This document shows, in pieces, positions 12,601 to 24,530 of a DNA stretch of 64,000 bases. The position numbers and the translations under genes are program-made. The notes under the pieces are model-generated. The model was given only the letters and a program-made list of their open reading frames with translations. It did no database searches and was not told where the DNA came from. This DNA is from Populus alba (Eukaryota > Streptophyta > Magnoliopsida > Malpighiales > Salicaceae): the NCBI RefSeq assembly GCF_005239225.2, contig NC_133291.1, positions 2,728,001 to 2,792,000 of the forward strand. The letters run 5' to 3'. Each line of letters opens with the position of its first letter. Position 1 is the first letter of the stretch.

Positions 12601-13704
12601 CAGAAGCTAGTTTAAGAGAATTTTTATATTACATCCAGATAACCCACACCAGTTATTCTACATGTCTATTTAAAAGTGAAAGTTATACATAGTAATAAAA
12701 AGAAAATTACATTAATTTTCACGAAAAGCAATAAAAATATATACATTTAAACTTTAAAACAACTTTTTTTATTATTATCTCTCCCTCTCCTCTCTACTTC
12801 ATGTTGCTTTCGGAGTTAGTTATTTCATAAAAAAAAACAGACACGAAAAAAAAATTATGGGGATTGAATTTTTTTTTATCTACCTTTTTCAAAATATACT
12901 CGTTAATCTCTCTTTTTAAGAAGCACACAGAGAAATTTCTTAGTATGATGTCTGTTTTGATGTTTTTTCGCTGCTATGCATGTACTTGTTAGCTCTAGCT
13001 CTGTTTTAGCTCTCTGCAATTTTTGAGTATTGAAGGTTGTATTTTAAAATATTTTTTATTTTGAAATGTATTTAAATTTTTTATTTTTAATATTAATATG
13101 TTAAAATGATATATTTTTTAAAAAAAAGTTAAAATTAAAAAAAATAAAAAAAAATATTATTGAACCACGGTACTAAATAGTATGTTGTATTCGCATGTAA
13201 TTTATTCAGGTTTGGTTACATTAAAATTTTTGAGAGCTGGTGAGACTACACTGGAATGAGAGATAAGGAGTCTGTTAAGGTACCGTACAATTACTCGAAT
13301 TTTCCTTGAAAGTGGAATGAATTGTATTTTTTTTTCTCTATAATTTTTTTTTTGAAATTCTGGAAATCTAATTCGATTTTTCATCATCATTTCCCCCCTC
13401 TATCATGCGAGTATAGAGCAATAGGATTTTTAGGTTTGTTTTTGTAGAAAATTTATCTAAACAGCATGATTAATAAAATATATTTAAGGTAAAATTGAAA
13501 ATAAAATCTACTTAATCTTTATGATTAAAATGGAGTTTAATATTTAAAATATACTCTTTTAACATGACATTACATATTTTTTAATAAATGGTTGTTTGAA
13601 AATATAGTAATGATTTTTTTTAAAATTATTTTTTATTTAAAAATACATTAAAATAATATTTTTATTATTTTTTAAAAAATTATTGTTGCAATCAACATAT
13701 CAAA

Positions 13705-13764
<60 letters not shown>

Positions 13765-15427
13765 ATTTAAAACTAAAAAAATAAAATAAAATATTTAATT
13801 TTTTTTAAAAATATTTTTAAAACATGAAAATAAACTATCTTTCAATTGTTATGCTTAAATTTTAACGGACTTGAACCAGTCCCCCTGGGGCTGCTTGAAG
13901 ACTGAAATCTTGTTGTTTCTTATGATCTCCTTGCGTGGATTCATAATGCTGCCGTTCTGATTCTCTATTTTTGGTTTTGATGGTGACTGATTATGCTTTG
14001 AAGACAGATATGTTCATCCAGCTACAAGCCTCGTCTGGAGTTTTTGACGGCAAAGGATTGCAGGAAGCAATGGTTACTATGATGCATGTTTGCCTACGAG
14101 ATTTGCATTGATCACATAGCCTTCAAATAGCCATACCTTTTTCACTCCACAAAAAAGTTTCTATTTCAATAAATTCCCTGTTGATATCGTTAATAATTAA
14201 CCGTTAAATAATAAAATTACTTGTTTACTTGGTGATTTATTTTTCATTTGAAAAAAAAAAAACATGATATTATTCTCAGATTATGTTTAGTTAATATTTT
14301 TGAACTTATGAGACGAGATGAATTTAATTGGAAAGAAAAATACAAAGATATAAAAATAAAATTATATTTAATATAATTTTAAAATGATTTTTTATCATTT
14401 TCAAAACATGAATGATAAAATAATATATTATCTCTATCCTGATTATTTCTGTCTTTTTTTTCCAATGACCAGACAATACTTCAATTTCAAAATAAAATAA
14501 AAAAAAAGAAAAAAAGCAATTTATAAAATAGGCTACTGTATAGTTTACCATAGATGAATAATATCATTATAACTTAATCCGTCTGAGTTGAGCTAAATCT
14601 AGCACAGGTCAGTTAATTTTGTCAAACTCATGCCCGACCTGAACATTAAGGCTTCTAATTAAAAAAATATACAAACACAAAAATAAAAATCATTTACTAA
14701 CCTCTTAGAGATTTAGACAAATAAAAAAAAATAAATAAGTTGGCTATAGTAAAATATTTGAATTTGAATAAATATTTTGCCTTTTACATTTACTTTCCAT
14801 TGAATTTTTTAATTTAAATTTAATTAACATCCTCTCTCTTATTATTTTAATTGTTTAGTGCATTTGTTTTAAATAGAAATTAGTATTTTGAATTACTTCT
14901 ATGGTTTCACAATACTTCAATTGTATTAATATAATTTATCTTTTTTTTTCTTTAAAATTTTAGACAAATAAATTATATTTACATGATACATTAACAAAAA
15001 TTATCTATACGTAGCAACCAAAATTAATCTCTAAAATAAATAAAAAAGACATATGAATTAAATATTTTTATTTACATTTATTTTCTTCTTAGTCTCGATT
15101 TAGTTTTTAATTAAAATTAATAACTTATTTATTTATCTATTAATTCATATATTTTTCATTATATTTGATTAAAAGTTTTTAATTAAAATTAATATTTTTT
15201 ATCAATTTTTTTTTATTTTATTAAAAACAAACATTATCTCTCCATTTACGGATTAAAAGAATTATGAAAGTGAAAAACGTATTTACAACATCGAAACCTT
15301 CTCCTCTTCTCTTGCTTTAAAAAATAATTCAGAATCCTTTCACCGCGGGGGTCGGGTGCGCTAGCCAGTTGGCTACAATATCGTTTTCTTTGGTTCGGTG
15401 ATATTGGATTTTGTTGCTTTTCAGGGA
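12601..15427. other. Intergenic repeat-rich spacer between the two duplicated blocks
   Basis: AT-rich DNA with copies of the dispersed miniature family at about 13030-13150 and 13600-13830, the latter holding an (AT)n tract at 13708-13761. A less AT-rich island at about 13860-14110 has no sustained open frame or recognised similarity. No coding exon of a second PRR7 was seen. Confidence 0.55.
13708..13761. repeat. (AT)n microsatellite, about 54 nt
   Basis: Pure alternating AT tract inside an AT-rich miniature element; likely length-polymorphic. Confidence 0.9.
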
Positions 15428-16240
15428 CCATACTACAACACCGGCCCAGTTCCATGTTTCCCTTTGGACCGAACCCGATAACCCGGCCCTTTATTGAACG
15501 ACGTCATCGAAGATATTTTCTTGCTCGCGTGTCAGCTCCGTGTCTCCTTCCTCGAAAAAATCAGCAGCCACTAAGATTATTTCCGTCTTTTCAGATCACA
15601 ATCGTACTCCCAAACGCAAGAGCATCTTTAACTCGCTGCAGTCCGCGCCACGTTTCATCATATGATCTACAAGATCCTCATGAGATCATCTCATCATTCA
15701 CGATTAACGCTCCAGGTCAGCAAATACATTCCTCTTAGCGCGTGCAGTCTATATCCATTTTTTTAGGTGTGGTCAGGTTTTTTTTTGTTAAAAAACAAAA
15801 AGAAAGTTAAAAAACGACATAATGTTTTTGTTTTTTGTTTAAAAACAAAAAGTAAGTTCGAAAACTTATCCAAAAAGTAATATAAACCACTAAATTAATT
15901 CAATTCAATTTTTTTTTGCATATAATATTTATTTGATCAAATTTAAATCAAGTTTAATCAAATTAATTAAATTATAAAAAACATAACAAAATTAACTATA
16001 TTTCACTGAATCAATATTCATCTTAAAATCCAACTTAAATCAAGTTATCATCACACATTTCTGGAAACAGCCATTCTAACACACACGAGGATCCACCGTA
16101 TCGTGAGATTCGTGACAGTTTATTCGCAGCACGGCTTTTGATCCCTTGCCAGCTCATATACATGTTCTCCCGTGGTATCTGACATGGCAGGGCTGGGAGC
16201 CTTCATTTTGTCCACGTCATCGAGAGGAGAAAACGGGGAG
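15428..16240 (+). repeat. Right copy of duplicated block, in the PRR7 upstream region
   Basis: Homologous to 10406-12600 but compact, without the Mutator-like insertion. It lies about 1.5-2.3 kb before the PRR7 start codon and immediately before the likely 5' UTR exon, so it is probably the proximal promoter. It carries an evening element and several ACGT cores. Confidence 0.75.
15511..15519 (-). promoter_or_regulatory. Evening element (AAAATATCT) upstream of PRR7
   Basis: The plus strand reads AGATATTTT, the exact complement of the nine-base evening element bound by CCA1/LHY/RVE Myb-like factors. Its location in the probable PRR7 promoter fits the known clock control of PRR genes. The aligned site in the left duplicate lacks the motif. 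Confidence 0.6.
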
Positions 16241-16259
16241 TATAGTAATATCTTTTCTG

Positions 16260-17737
16260 TTTTCTTTTCTTCTCTTTTCTTTTCCTTCCTGGAATATCAG
16301 TATTTTATTTAGCTTCTCTCAACCAGTCAAGTTGTTTCTTCTTCTTTGCAGATTTTGTGAACGAAACCCTAGAAGTTAATGTATTTGATTTATCAGTCTC
16401 TAATCTTTTTTTCAAGTACATTAATTTTTGAAGGCTGATAACTGGATCGAGGGAGAGGATGAAGTTTAAAAGGTAAACTCATTATTTTTTTTTTTTCTGT
16501 TTGACACGCTGCAAAGCTACCAACTCAATTTTTTCATGGAAAATGAAACAAACGGTATTTTTTTCTCGAGAAGATACGGGGTTTAATTATTTTATTTTTC
16601 AGTTTTTGTTCTTTATTTTTTTTGTTGAAAATTTTGAAACTGCAATATTCTGTTAACTTTATAATTTATTGTCTGTTTGGTTGCTGAGAAAACTGAGGAA
16701 AATAAACTTGTTTTGAATTCTTGAGGTTTGTTTCGAAGAAATGAAGGGGTACTTTAAAAAAAAAAAATGAATTCTTGCATTTTTAGCTGTTTTGAAGCTT
16801 TTTATTTTTACCTGGTCGGAATTTGAGAGATTTTGATCTCTGTTACTATAATCTGTTTGGTTTTTGAGAAAATTGACATAAAGGAACAAAAGAAGCTTGG
16901 AAACACAGAGACTCAAGAATTTTGGACAGAAAGGGAAAATAAAATTTAGCTTGCAATCTTTTCATATGGTTCAAATCCATAGAAGTAAAGTCTCCATGGT
17001 TCATCAGAGTTCGGTTGATTTTACATGTGTGAATTTCTTTTTTGCTTTTATTCGATCTAGCGGATAAAAATTTCAAGATCTAGTTTTATTTTATTGCTGT
17101 ATGAAGGAAACTGTGTTTGATGTCCATTTTTTGGATTCTTTTTTATTGCTTTTTATAGTCTGGATTCTTATTTCGAGCGAGGGATGGGAGGCAAGACATC
17201 GATATTGGTTCCATTTTGCAGGCTTGTCTGCTTGCCTTGAAATTGAAGAACAAAATTATGACTTTTTTTCTTTTCAAGAATGAGTTTTGAATCTTATCTT
17301 TGATATGTTCCGTGTCTGAAGAAAAATGAAATGTTCTAATTTTTCCGAGCTAAATACCTACAAACTGTATGTTTCATTTAATGTTTTTATGATCCAAATT
17401 ATTGAACATTAATGATATAAAAACATATTGACCTTTTCTTTTTTCTATATTTTCTCGGCTATAGATATGTAAGATATTGCTACGCTATCAAAATGTTTGA
17501 GCATTCAAAGGTTATCACAGTGTAGTTCTGAGGTTATGGTTTTGTGTATAGCATTTGATGTGCGACTTGCATAACTTGTGCAGGACTTGTTGAGCTATTG
17601 TGTTTGATGTGATCACTAACTTGGAGACAATGAAATATGCAATCTCTCTTGCAGAATAAAGAATGTTTTCTCACCTTCTCGGTCCGATGTGTTCCTTATT
17701 TGTGTCGTTTTGAATCTGATTGATGTTATTAGTTCAG
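16260..17737 (+). other. Likely PRR7 5' UTR exon and 5' UTR intron
   Basis: A donor AAAAG|GTAAAC at 16472/16473 follows a pyrimidine-rich leader. An acceptor TTCAG at 17733-17737 sits directly before the PRR7 ATG. The roughly 1.26-kb T-rich interval between looks like an intron in the 5' UTR. The upstream end of the leader is not defined, and the short open frames here are not coding. Confidence 0.5.
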
Positions 17738-20700
17738 ATGAATAAAAATGCTTCCATTGACCAACGGGTCGCAGAACAAAATCATATTGTAGAAGATGAG
17801 CAGAAGGAAATAAGGGATGGGATCATGGGCGAGGGCCAGGAGCTCTCTGAGGAAGATGAGTCACAAATTAATGAGGATGGAAAAGCTATGAATGATAAGG
17901 GCATGGAACTGCTTCAGGTCCAGAAAGATGCCCAGGTTGTAATTAAGAGTCAACAGCAACAGTCTCCAGGGCCTTTGGTTATTTGGGAGAGGTTCCTGCC
18001 TCTTCGGTCTCTTAAGGTTCTGCTTGTGGAAAATGATGATTCAACTCGCCATGTTGTCAGTGCGTTGCTTAGAAATTGTGGCTATGAAGGTAAGTATTTT
18101 TACGCTGCTAACTTATTTTTGCTTAAGAGCTGACCTGATATATGATCTGTAGAAGACATTTCAAATCATGCAAAGAAAATGATGCATGAGCTAAGTATTG
18201 TCATGGCCTGCTCTATTATTTTGCTCAGAGAATCAGGACCTAAACTTCATATAAAAAGAGATACATGGGTGATAACTTATCATAGAATGCTTTGGCAACT
18301 TCAGTCGAGCATCTCTCTCTTTTAGCTACCCTATTCTGCTGACATGTATTGCAAAAGGAAGTCTGATGAGTAATGTCCTGAGATGCTCAAGAAACTGAAG
18401 ATACTCTTTCTCTTAAATCAAGACATAAAAATTCAAGTGATGGCAAATGTGAAGAAACTGTTTATCTAGCTCTTACTCTAGATTATTAAATATATAAGCA
18501 TTATTAAACTATTTCAGATTGTTCATTTATATAATATTTGATTTTCCATTAGGGCTTTTATTAACTAGGACTTTTAATTTTCCCCCATTTAAATGGTTTT
18601 ATTTAGGATCTCAATTCTTGTGGTGCTGACTTTCTCCCTATTCCATTTCAAATAAAGGCGAGTCTGCCCTCAGAGTTATAGAAAGAAGAGTAAAAGTTCC
18701 TATTCCTGTTCTGTATGGGGTTTGATGCTTGTATAAGAGCATCCATAATTTATTTTTCCTGAAGTTGCATGTTTTGACGATTAACAATTGGACTTGAGAT
18801 TTAGTTACTCCTTATCTTGACTGTTATATTTCTTCCCTTGGTTTCTCCTCCACTCTCATCACGTTCTCTTTCCTTCTCCAATCTCTCCTCCTCCTGCATC
18901 TTCAGGGCAGATCAGCAATGCATGAATTGGCTTGCTATGAAAATTGGACAGATTATCCTCATTGTTTATGTGAAGCTTGTTGTCAGGTCCACTGGCAGTA
19001 TTAGAAGCCTCATGACCTAGCTTCTTGTTCTCCTAAAAACATCAAACACAAACTCTTTTTGGGAAATAAAGATGACTTCCCCATCCATCTTGTATGTGTT
19101 TGTTTCAGAACAGTAAAAAAATATAATTATTCCTTTAGGATGATACTCAAGCCTTGCTCTTCTTGAGAAGAACAAGATTTGTGTCTTCTAATAAACACGT
19201 CACCTTAAGGATCTTTGAATAAGGAAACTTTTGTGCTCATCAATCATGCTTATCAAGCTTCTGATAAGAGATAAGGGTTCCAAAGAGTTTTGATAGAGGT
19301 AGGGCAGGCCTATGTTGAACGATGGGGGCCATGGCAACCTCAAACTTTGCAAATTTTACATTTTGATCACAAAACTTCTAAACTTTTTAATCATATCCTT
19401 CAATTTAAAGTTTATTTTATGGAATGTTTGGCACCCCCAAAGCTCATGTATTATCCAATCAGCACCCCTAATCCTAAATTCCGGAGGCCTTTGCCTCATG
19501 ATCATTTTATCATTTGGCTTACCTAAGCTTGTTTGGGGAGGAGAACATGCCACCTTTGAACCACAAGGCTCATTGGCTTCTTCTAAAGATCTAAAAATTG
19601 AGAAGTCAGTTTAATTTTCTTACACTTTTCCCTTGTTCCCTTGGATTCCATCAAAAAATTTCTTATACCATTACCAAAAACTTAAATTTCACCTCAGGAT
19701 TTGGGATGGAAATGGTAGGATTATTTATAAACTTGATTTAGGTTCAAGAGTCCAAGGTGAGTTGGGTTTTTTTTCTTTGTAATATTTTTTTATATATTTA
19801 AGTACATTATCACATTTGATAAGATATAATTATGTTATGTTTGGGTTTTTTATATATTTCAGTACAGTAAAGCTTTTTATACAATTATGATAAAATATAT
19901 TTTTTATATATATTTAAGTACTTGGTTTGGGTTCAAGAGTTGGAGGTGAGTAGGGTTTTTTATTCTTTGTAATATTTTCTATATATTTAAGTACAGTAAA
20001 GTTATCACATTTGATAAAATATAATTATGTAATGGTTGAAATCTTTTTTCTTGCGTGTTTCTCCATTTGCTTAATGTAACTTTTTCAATAAGTCTCTTGG
20101 ATGTAATATTTAAACAATGACTGGTAATGGATAAAAGTTTTACTTTCTTAAGGAAGTAACAGATGATGTAAATTACTCTTTTACGTATCCCAGCAAATGC
20201 ATGGAACTTTCTCCTATTTGTTGCCATTCCTCCTGTTTATAAGCTAACAATTGCACCTCCCCCTCTCTGTATTTTTTGTTTTAGTTAGTGCTGTATCAAA
20301 TGGTCTACAAGCTTGGAAGGTTTTACAAGATCTGACAAATCACATTGATCTTGTTTTAACTGAGGTGGCCATGCCTTGTTTATCAGGCATTGGCCTTTTA
20401 AGCAAGATTATGAGCCACAAAACTTGCCGGAATATTCCTGTTATTAGTGAGTATACTTTACTATTTTGTTCTTCTTTTTGTTTGGAGCGGACACTCTTTT
20501 ATGACTTTCATCTTAAGAAATTGATACTTTTAACTACCACACCTGTTGACTCTTTTGTGCAGTGATGTCGTCTCACGATTCCATGAATGTAGTCTTTAAG
20601 TGTTTGTCAAAGGGTGCAGTTGACTTTTTAGTGAAGCCTATTCGAAAAAATGAGCTTAAAATCCTCTGGCAACATGTTTGGAGGAAGTGCCATAGTGTGA

Positions 20701-23700
20701 GTTGCTATACTTTTGTCAATTTGTGCATCAAACAAATAATATGGATCAATATTTGGACTCTTAGCTTCAAGTATCCCCTATATATATGCATTTTATGTCA
20801 ATCTTAGAGAAATTCCAACTTTAAAGGAAGTTGTCAATTTTGCTTAGAACACCATTATGGACACAAATTTGAACCATTTATGTTGTGGGAGTATTGTTTG
20901 GATTTTTGTTGGCTTATTTTTTTGTATTCACAATATTTACCACTTCAGCGATATAGGATCACAAAAAAATGCAAAGCTCTGAAATTCTGTTTTGCATTTA
21001 CTATTCATCATTTCACCAGGCTAGTGGTAGCGGGAGTGAAAGTGCTGTGCGGACTCAAAAATCCACAAAGTCAAACAGTGCTGATGAGTCAGACAACGAT
21101 ACTGACAGCAATGATCATGATGGCATTGGAAGCCTTGGTTTGAATGCAAGGGATGGAAGTGACAATGGAAGTGGTACCCAGGTAATTTTTTTTTTTTTTT
21201 TTATAGACAAGCTTATACTTTGATATTTATGTAGGGAATAATGAAAAGAATATAGATAGTAATAGAGTAGTGGGTAATGGTATTCCTTGTACTTTGAGGA
21301 CTACAATTTTTTTTGCCATTGAATCTGGGACTTAATAATTAGAAACTGTTATAGATATGGCTCTGCAATGAACCTGTCAGTGATTAATTATTGGAATGTT
21401 GTACCTAGCCATATTCAGTGCTGTTATCTGTGGTCAAGCTGGAGATAGAATATTCAAGCAAAAATTTTGCTTCCTGTCTTTTACTAAGGAGATTTTGCAT
21501 TTTCAGGATTTCCAAAATCAAGCTTCAATGACCCTAGAATTCATGTGCAATGTATACATGTACAAGCTGGGCGAGTGATCTTTTTCTAAGTGTGTTGTTT
21601 TCATGTCAGTATTTTAGTGTTGCACAGCAAGATTCCTTTTTTATTATTAAGACTTGAATGGGAGCTCAGTTGACTTATATTTGTTGTATCACTAAAACAA
21701 CACAATGTTGGTTCCTTTTAGTCTACAATTAGACATGCCATTGTCCATGCACACACATTTGCTTGAATCTATGTATTCCACATACAAATGAGATGCATAG
21801 ATAATGGCATAGATGGTAGCATAGATGGTAGAAAATTCATTGCTTCTCTGAAAAAAAACACCAGTCGCTTTTTGTCATTAAGTTAACTGCATGTCTTTCT
21901 CTAGAAACTTTATTGTGCAAATATGCTAACCCTTGAGTAGATATAGATAGACAACAATGCTAAAAGGACGTCTCTCTAATAAAGCATAATACATCACTGG
22001 CTAAAAGTAGAGAGCAAATGTTGCAGACATTATTTGGTCATATGCCATATCAAAGCGATGATGGTAACTTAGTGAGTGATATGTATTTTGTTCAGAAAGG
22101 GATAACCCATAAACCAATGTGCAAGGATTAAGTTGGTGAGAAAACATAGGATGGTGTCATATGATTGCATGAATCCTAGAATAATGGTTTAAGAAACAAC
22201 CATAGATAAAGCAGAACAGCTAAAGCTTCCATATAGCGAGCACAACTTCTGATGACATGATTCTGTATCTTTCCTGTGTTTGACAGTGGATTTGTTAATG
22301 TGCATGTGTGTGCACAAGTTATATTTTATGTGTCTAAAGACAATGCATGCAAAGATACTTTTGGCAAAGAAAGGTACCTTAACACAAGAATGGTATTGTG
22401 TGGCAGATCTCTAACACGCATCTTGTAACGAAGTGGTATTCAAATATCTGTATCAACGCTTGTGTTCTGTCTTTGCAGAGTTCCTGGACAAAGAGGGCTG
22501 TTGAAGTTGACAGTCCCAAACCAATGTCACCATGGGACCAGGACCATTTATCTGATCCTCCTGATAGCACATGCGCCCAGGTAATTCACTCAAGGCCTGA
22601 GGCATGTGACAACAGCTGGGTGCCCCTGGCTACAAAGAAGAAGTGTGGAGAGCAGGATGATGAACTTGGTAGGCATGGCTCTGTATGCAGTGATTTTTTT
22701 TGGATTTTCACTCTCTGATGTCCCCTTATCTGCCTCCTTTTCTTGAATTTTGGTTGAATTTGTAGAAAATATTGTTATGGGCAAGGACTTGGAGATAGGA
22801 GTACCTAGAATTCCAATTTTGCAGCTTAAAGATCCGATCAAAAAGGTACCAATCAACATAGCAGATAATGATGGAGAGAAATTTCCTGAAATAAAATCAA
22901 AGCACGATGGTGGGCATTTAGAGAAAAGACAACAGGTGCTCAACAGTGAGAAACGCAATACAGAATTAAGAAACCAAGGCAATGATCTTAAGGGTGGCAT
23001 CACAAACAGTGCTAATCCTCACATGGATAGTTTAGTCTTAGACGTCCCAAACAGTCTCTCCTCTAACCAAAAAAATGAGGTCACCTATGAGATCAGGGAG
23101 GTGCCTTCTTTTGAGCTGAGTTTGAAAAGGCTGAGAGATATTGGAGATGCCGGGGCCAGTTCCCATGACCGAAATGTGTTGAGGCATTCAGACCTTTCAG
23201 CATTCTCAAGGTAGGAGAAGTTCAGATTCTGACTATATCCATCCTTTTGTTCTCCGATGAAGATACATTTGAAAGTTGAATCTTCATTTCCATGCAGGTA
23301 TAATTCTGCTTCAACTGCTGATCAGGCTCCAACAGGGAATGTAGGCAGCTGTTCTCCGCTTGACAATAGTTCAGAGGCAGCAAAAACAGAATCAATGCAA
23401 AATCTCCAATCTAACTCAAATAGCACACCTCCTAATCAGCGTTCCAATGGAAGTAGTAACAACAATGACATGGGCTCTACAAATAATATTACTTTCGCCA
23501 AACCTTCTGTAATCAGTGACAAGCCGACTCTCAAATCTACAGTTAAAAGCCAATATCCTTCTGCCTTCCAGCCAGTGCAGAATGACCATACAGCTCTTCC
23601 TCAGCCTGTAATACAGGGTAAGTGTGATGCTCCTATTGCTAACACAACTCTGGTTAAATCAAGAGGTGTGAACCATCAAGGTCAAGTGCAGCACCATAAT

Positions 23701-24530
23701 CATTGTGTGCATAACATGCCCCAGCAGCAGCTCGCCAACCATGATGACCTGTCTTTGAATATGGCAGCTGCAGCTCCCCAGTGTGGTTCGTCTAACATGT
23801 TGAGCACACCCACGGAAGGAAATGCTGGTAATTACAGTTTGAATGGAAGTGCCTCAGGAAGTGACCATTGGAGCAATGGCCAGAATGGAAGCAGCATCGC
23901 CTTGAGTGGGGCTGTTGAGAAAGGTGAAACTCCTGGACCTGGTGATGAAAGTGGGAGCAGGAGTGGAGTTGGTCGAAATCACTTTGCACTGAGAGAGGCT
24001 GCATTGAGCAAATTCCGCCAGAAGAGGAAAGAGAGATGCTTTGAGAAGAAGGTAACTGAAATTGCTGCGTCATTTGATACAAGCTTAGAATTAAATTATT
24101 TTCCTTAAATGTACCTTTAGTGAAACAGTCCTAGCATATAGATAATCTTTAGTAAAAGACGGTACTTGAGCTTTTTGACATACAAAAAGATCTCTCAGTT
24201 GTGCACTTACACGTGCATGGATAAACACCCAACTCTAAGATCAATCACCATGGACATATCAAGCACCATGAATTTTCGTTAGCAGTCTTCACCGGTGAAA
24301 ACATTAGTTATCCCAACAGTCATCTAAGTGAATTTGTGAAATTCAGAATAAAGGATCTATCAAGATGGTTGTTTCTAAACTGTATTTAAAGTTTCCCTCT
24401 TACATTTCATAATCTTTTCTAGGTTCGATACCAGAGTAGGAAGAAGCTGGCAGAACAAAGACCCCGGATTCGAGGACAATTTGTGCGACAAGTGGGACCT
24501 GAACATAAAGATGAGGATGCACGTAGCTAA
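17738..24530 (+). CDS. PRR7: Pseudo-response regulator 7 (circadian clock transcriptional repressor)
   Basis: Coding exons 17738-18089, 20285-20446, 20563-20696, 21020-21181, 22479-22668, 22766-23210, 23298-24051 and 24423-24530 give 768 aa with every junction in phase. The N-terminal pseudo-receiver spans about residues 91-210. It keeps the acidic pair (ENDD, 98-101) and the conserved Lys (K196 in LVKPI), but has Glu144 in LTEVAMP where a true response regulator has the phospho-accepting Asp. A long Ser/Asn/Gln-rich middle follows, then a C-terminal CCT domain at about 712-757 ([17 protein letters not shown] and [14 protein letters not shown]), split by the last intron. In Arabidopsis, PRR7 acts in the nucleus to repress CCA1/LHY in the morning loop. 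PRR7 is preferred over PRR3 because the downstream PBL/CDL1 kinase is also its Arabidopsis neighbour. Start: first ATG after the acceptor. Intron 1 (18090-20284) contains repeat DNA. Confidence 0.95.
19280..20040. repeat. Repeat remnants in PRR7 intron 1, including a 189-bp tandem duplication
   Basis: About 19280-19620 is less AT-rich and looks like a decayed transposon fragment without coding frame. Then 19741-19838 and 19930-20030 are direct repeats (shared GGTTCAAGAG, GGTGAG, TTCTTTGTAATATTTT and TATCACATTTGATAA) with a period of about 189 bp. Confidence 0.6.

Noticed and set aside
16960..16980. tRNA-like B-box GGTTCAAATCC
   Set aside because: No A-box, acceptor stem or cloverleaf could be built around it.
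22590..23003. 137-codon minus-strand open frame
   Set aside because: Antisense to PRR7 exons 5 and 6, which keep phase with their neighbours and match the family; the minus frame has no features of its own.
23792..24082. 96-codon minus-strand Ser/His/Gln-rich frame
   Set aside because: Shadow of the PRR7 Ser/Asn-rich region and CCT domain on the opposite strand.
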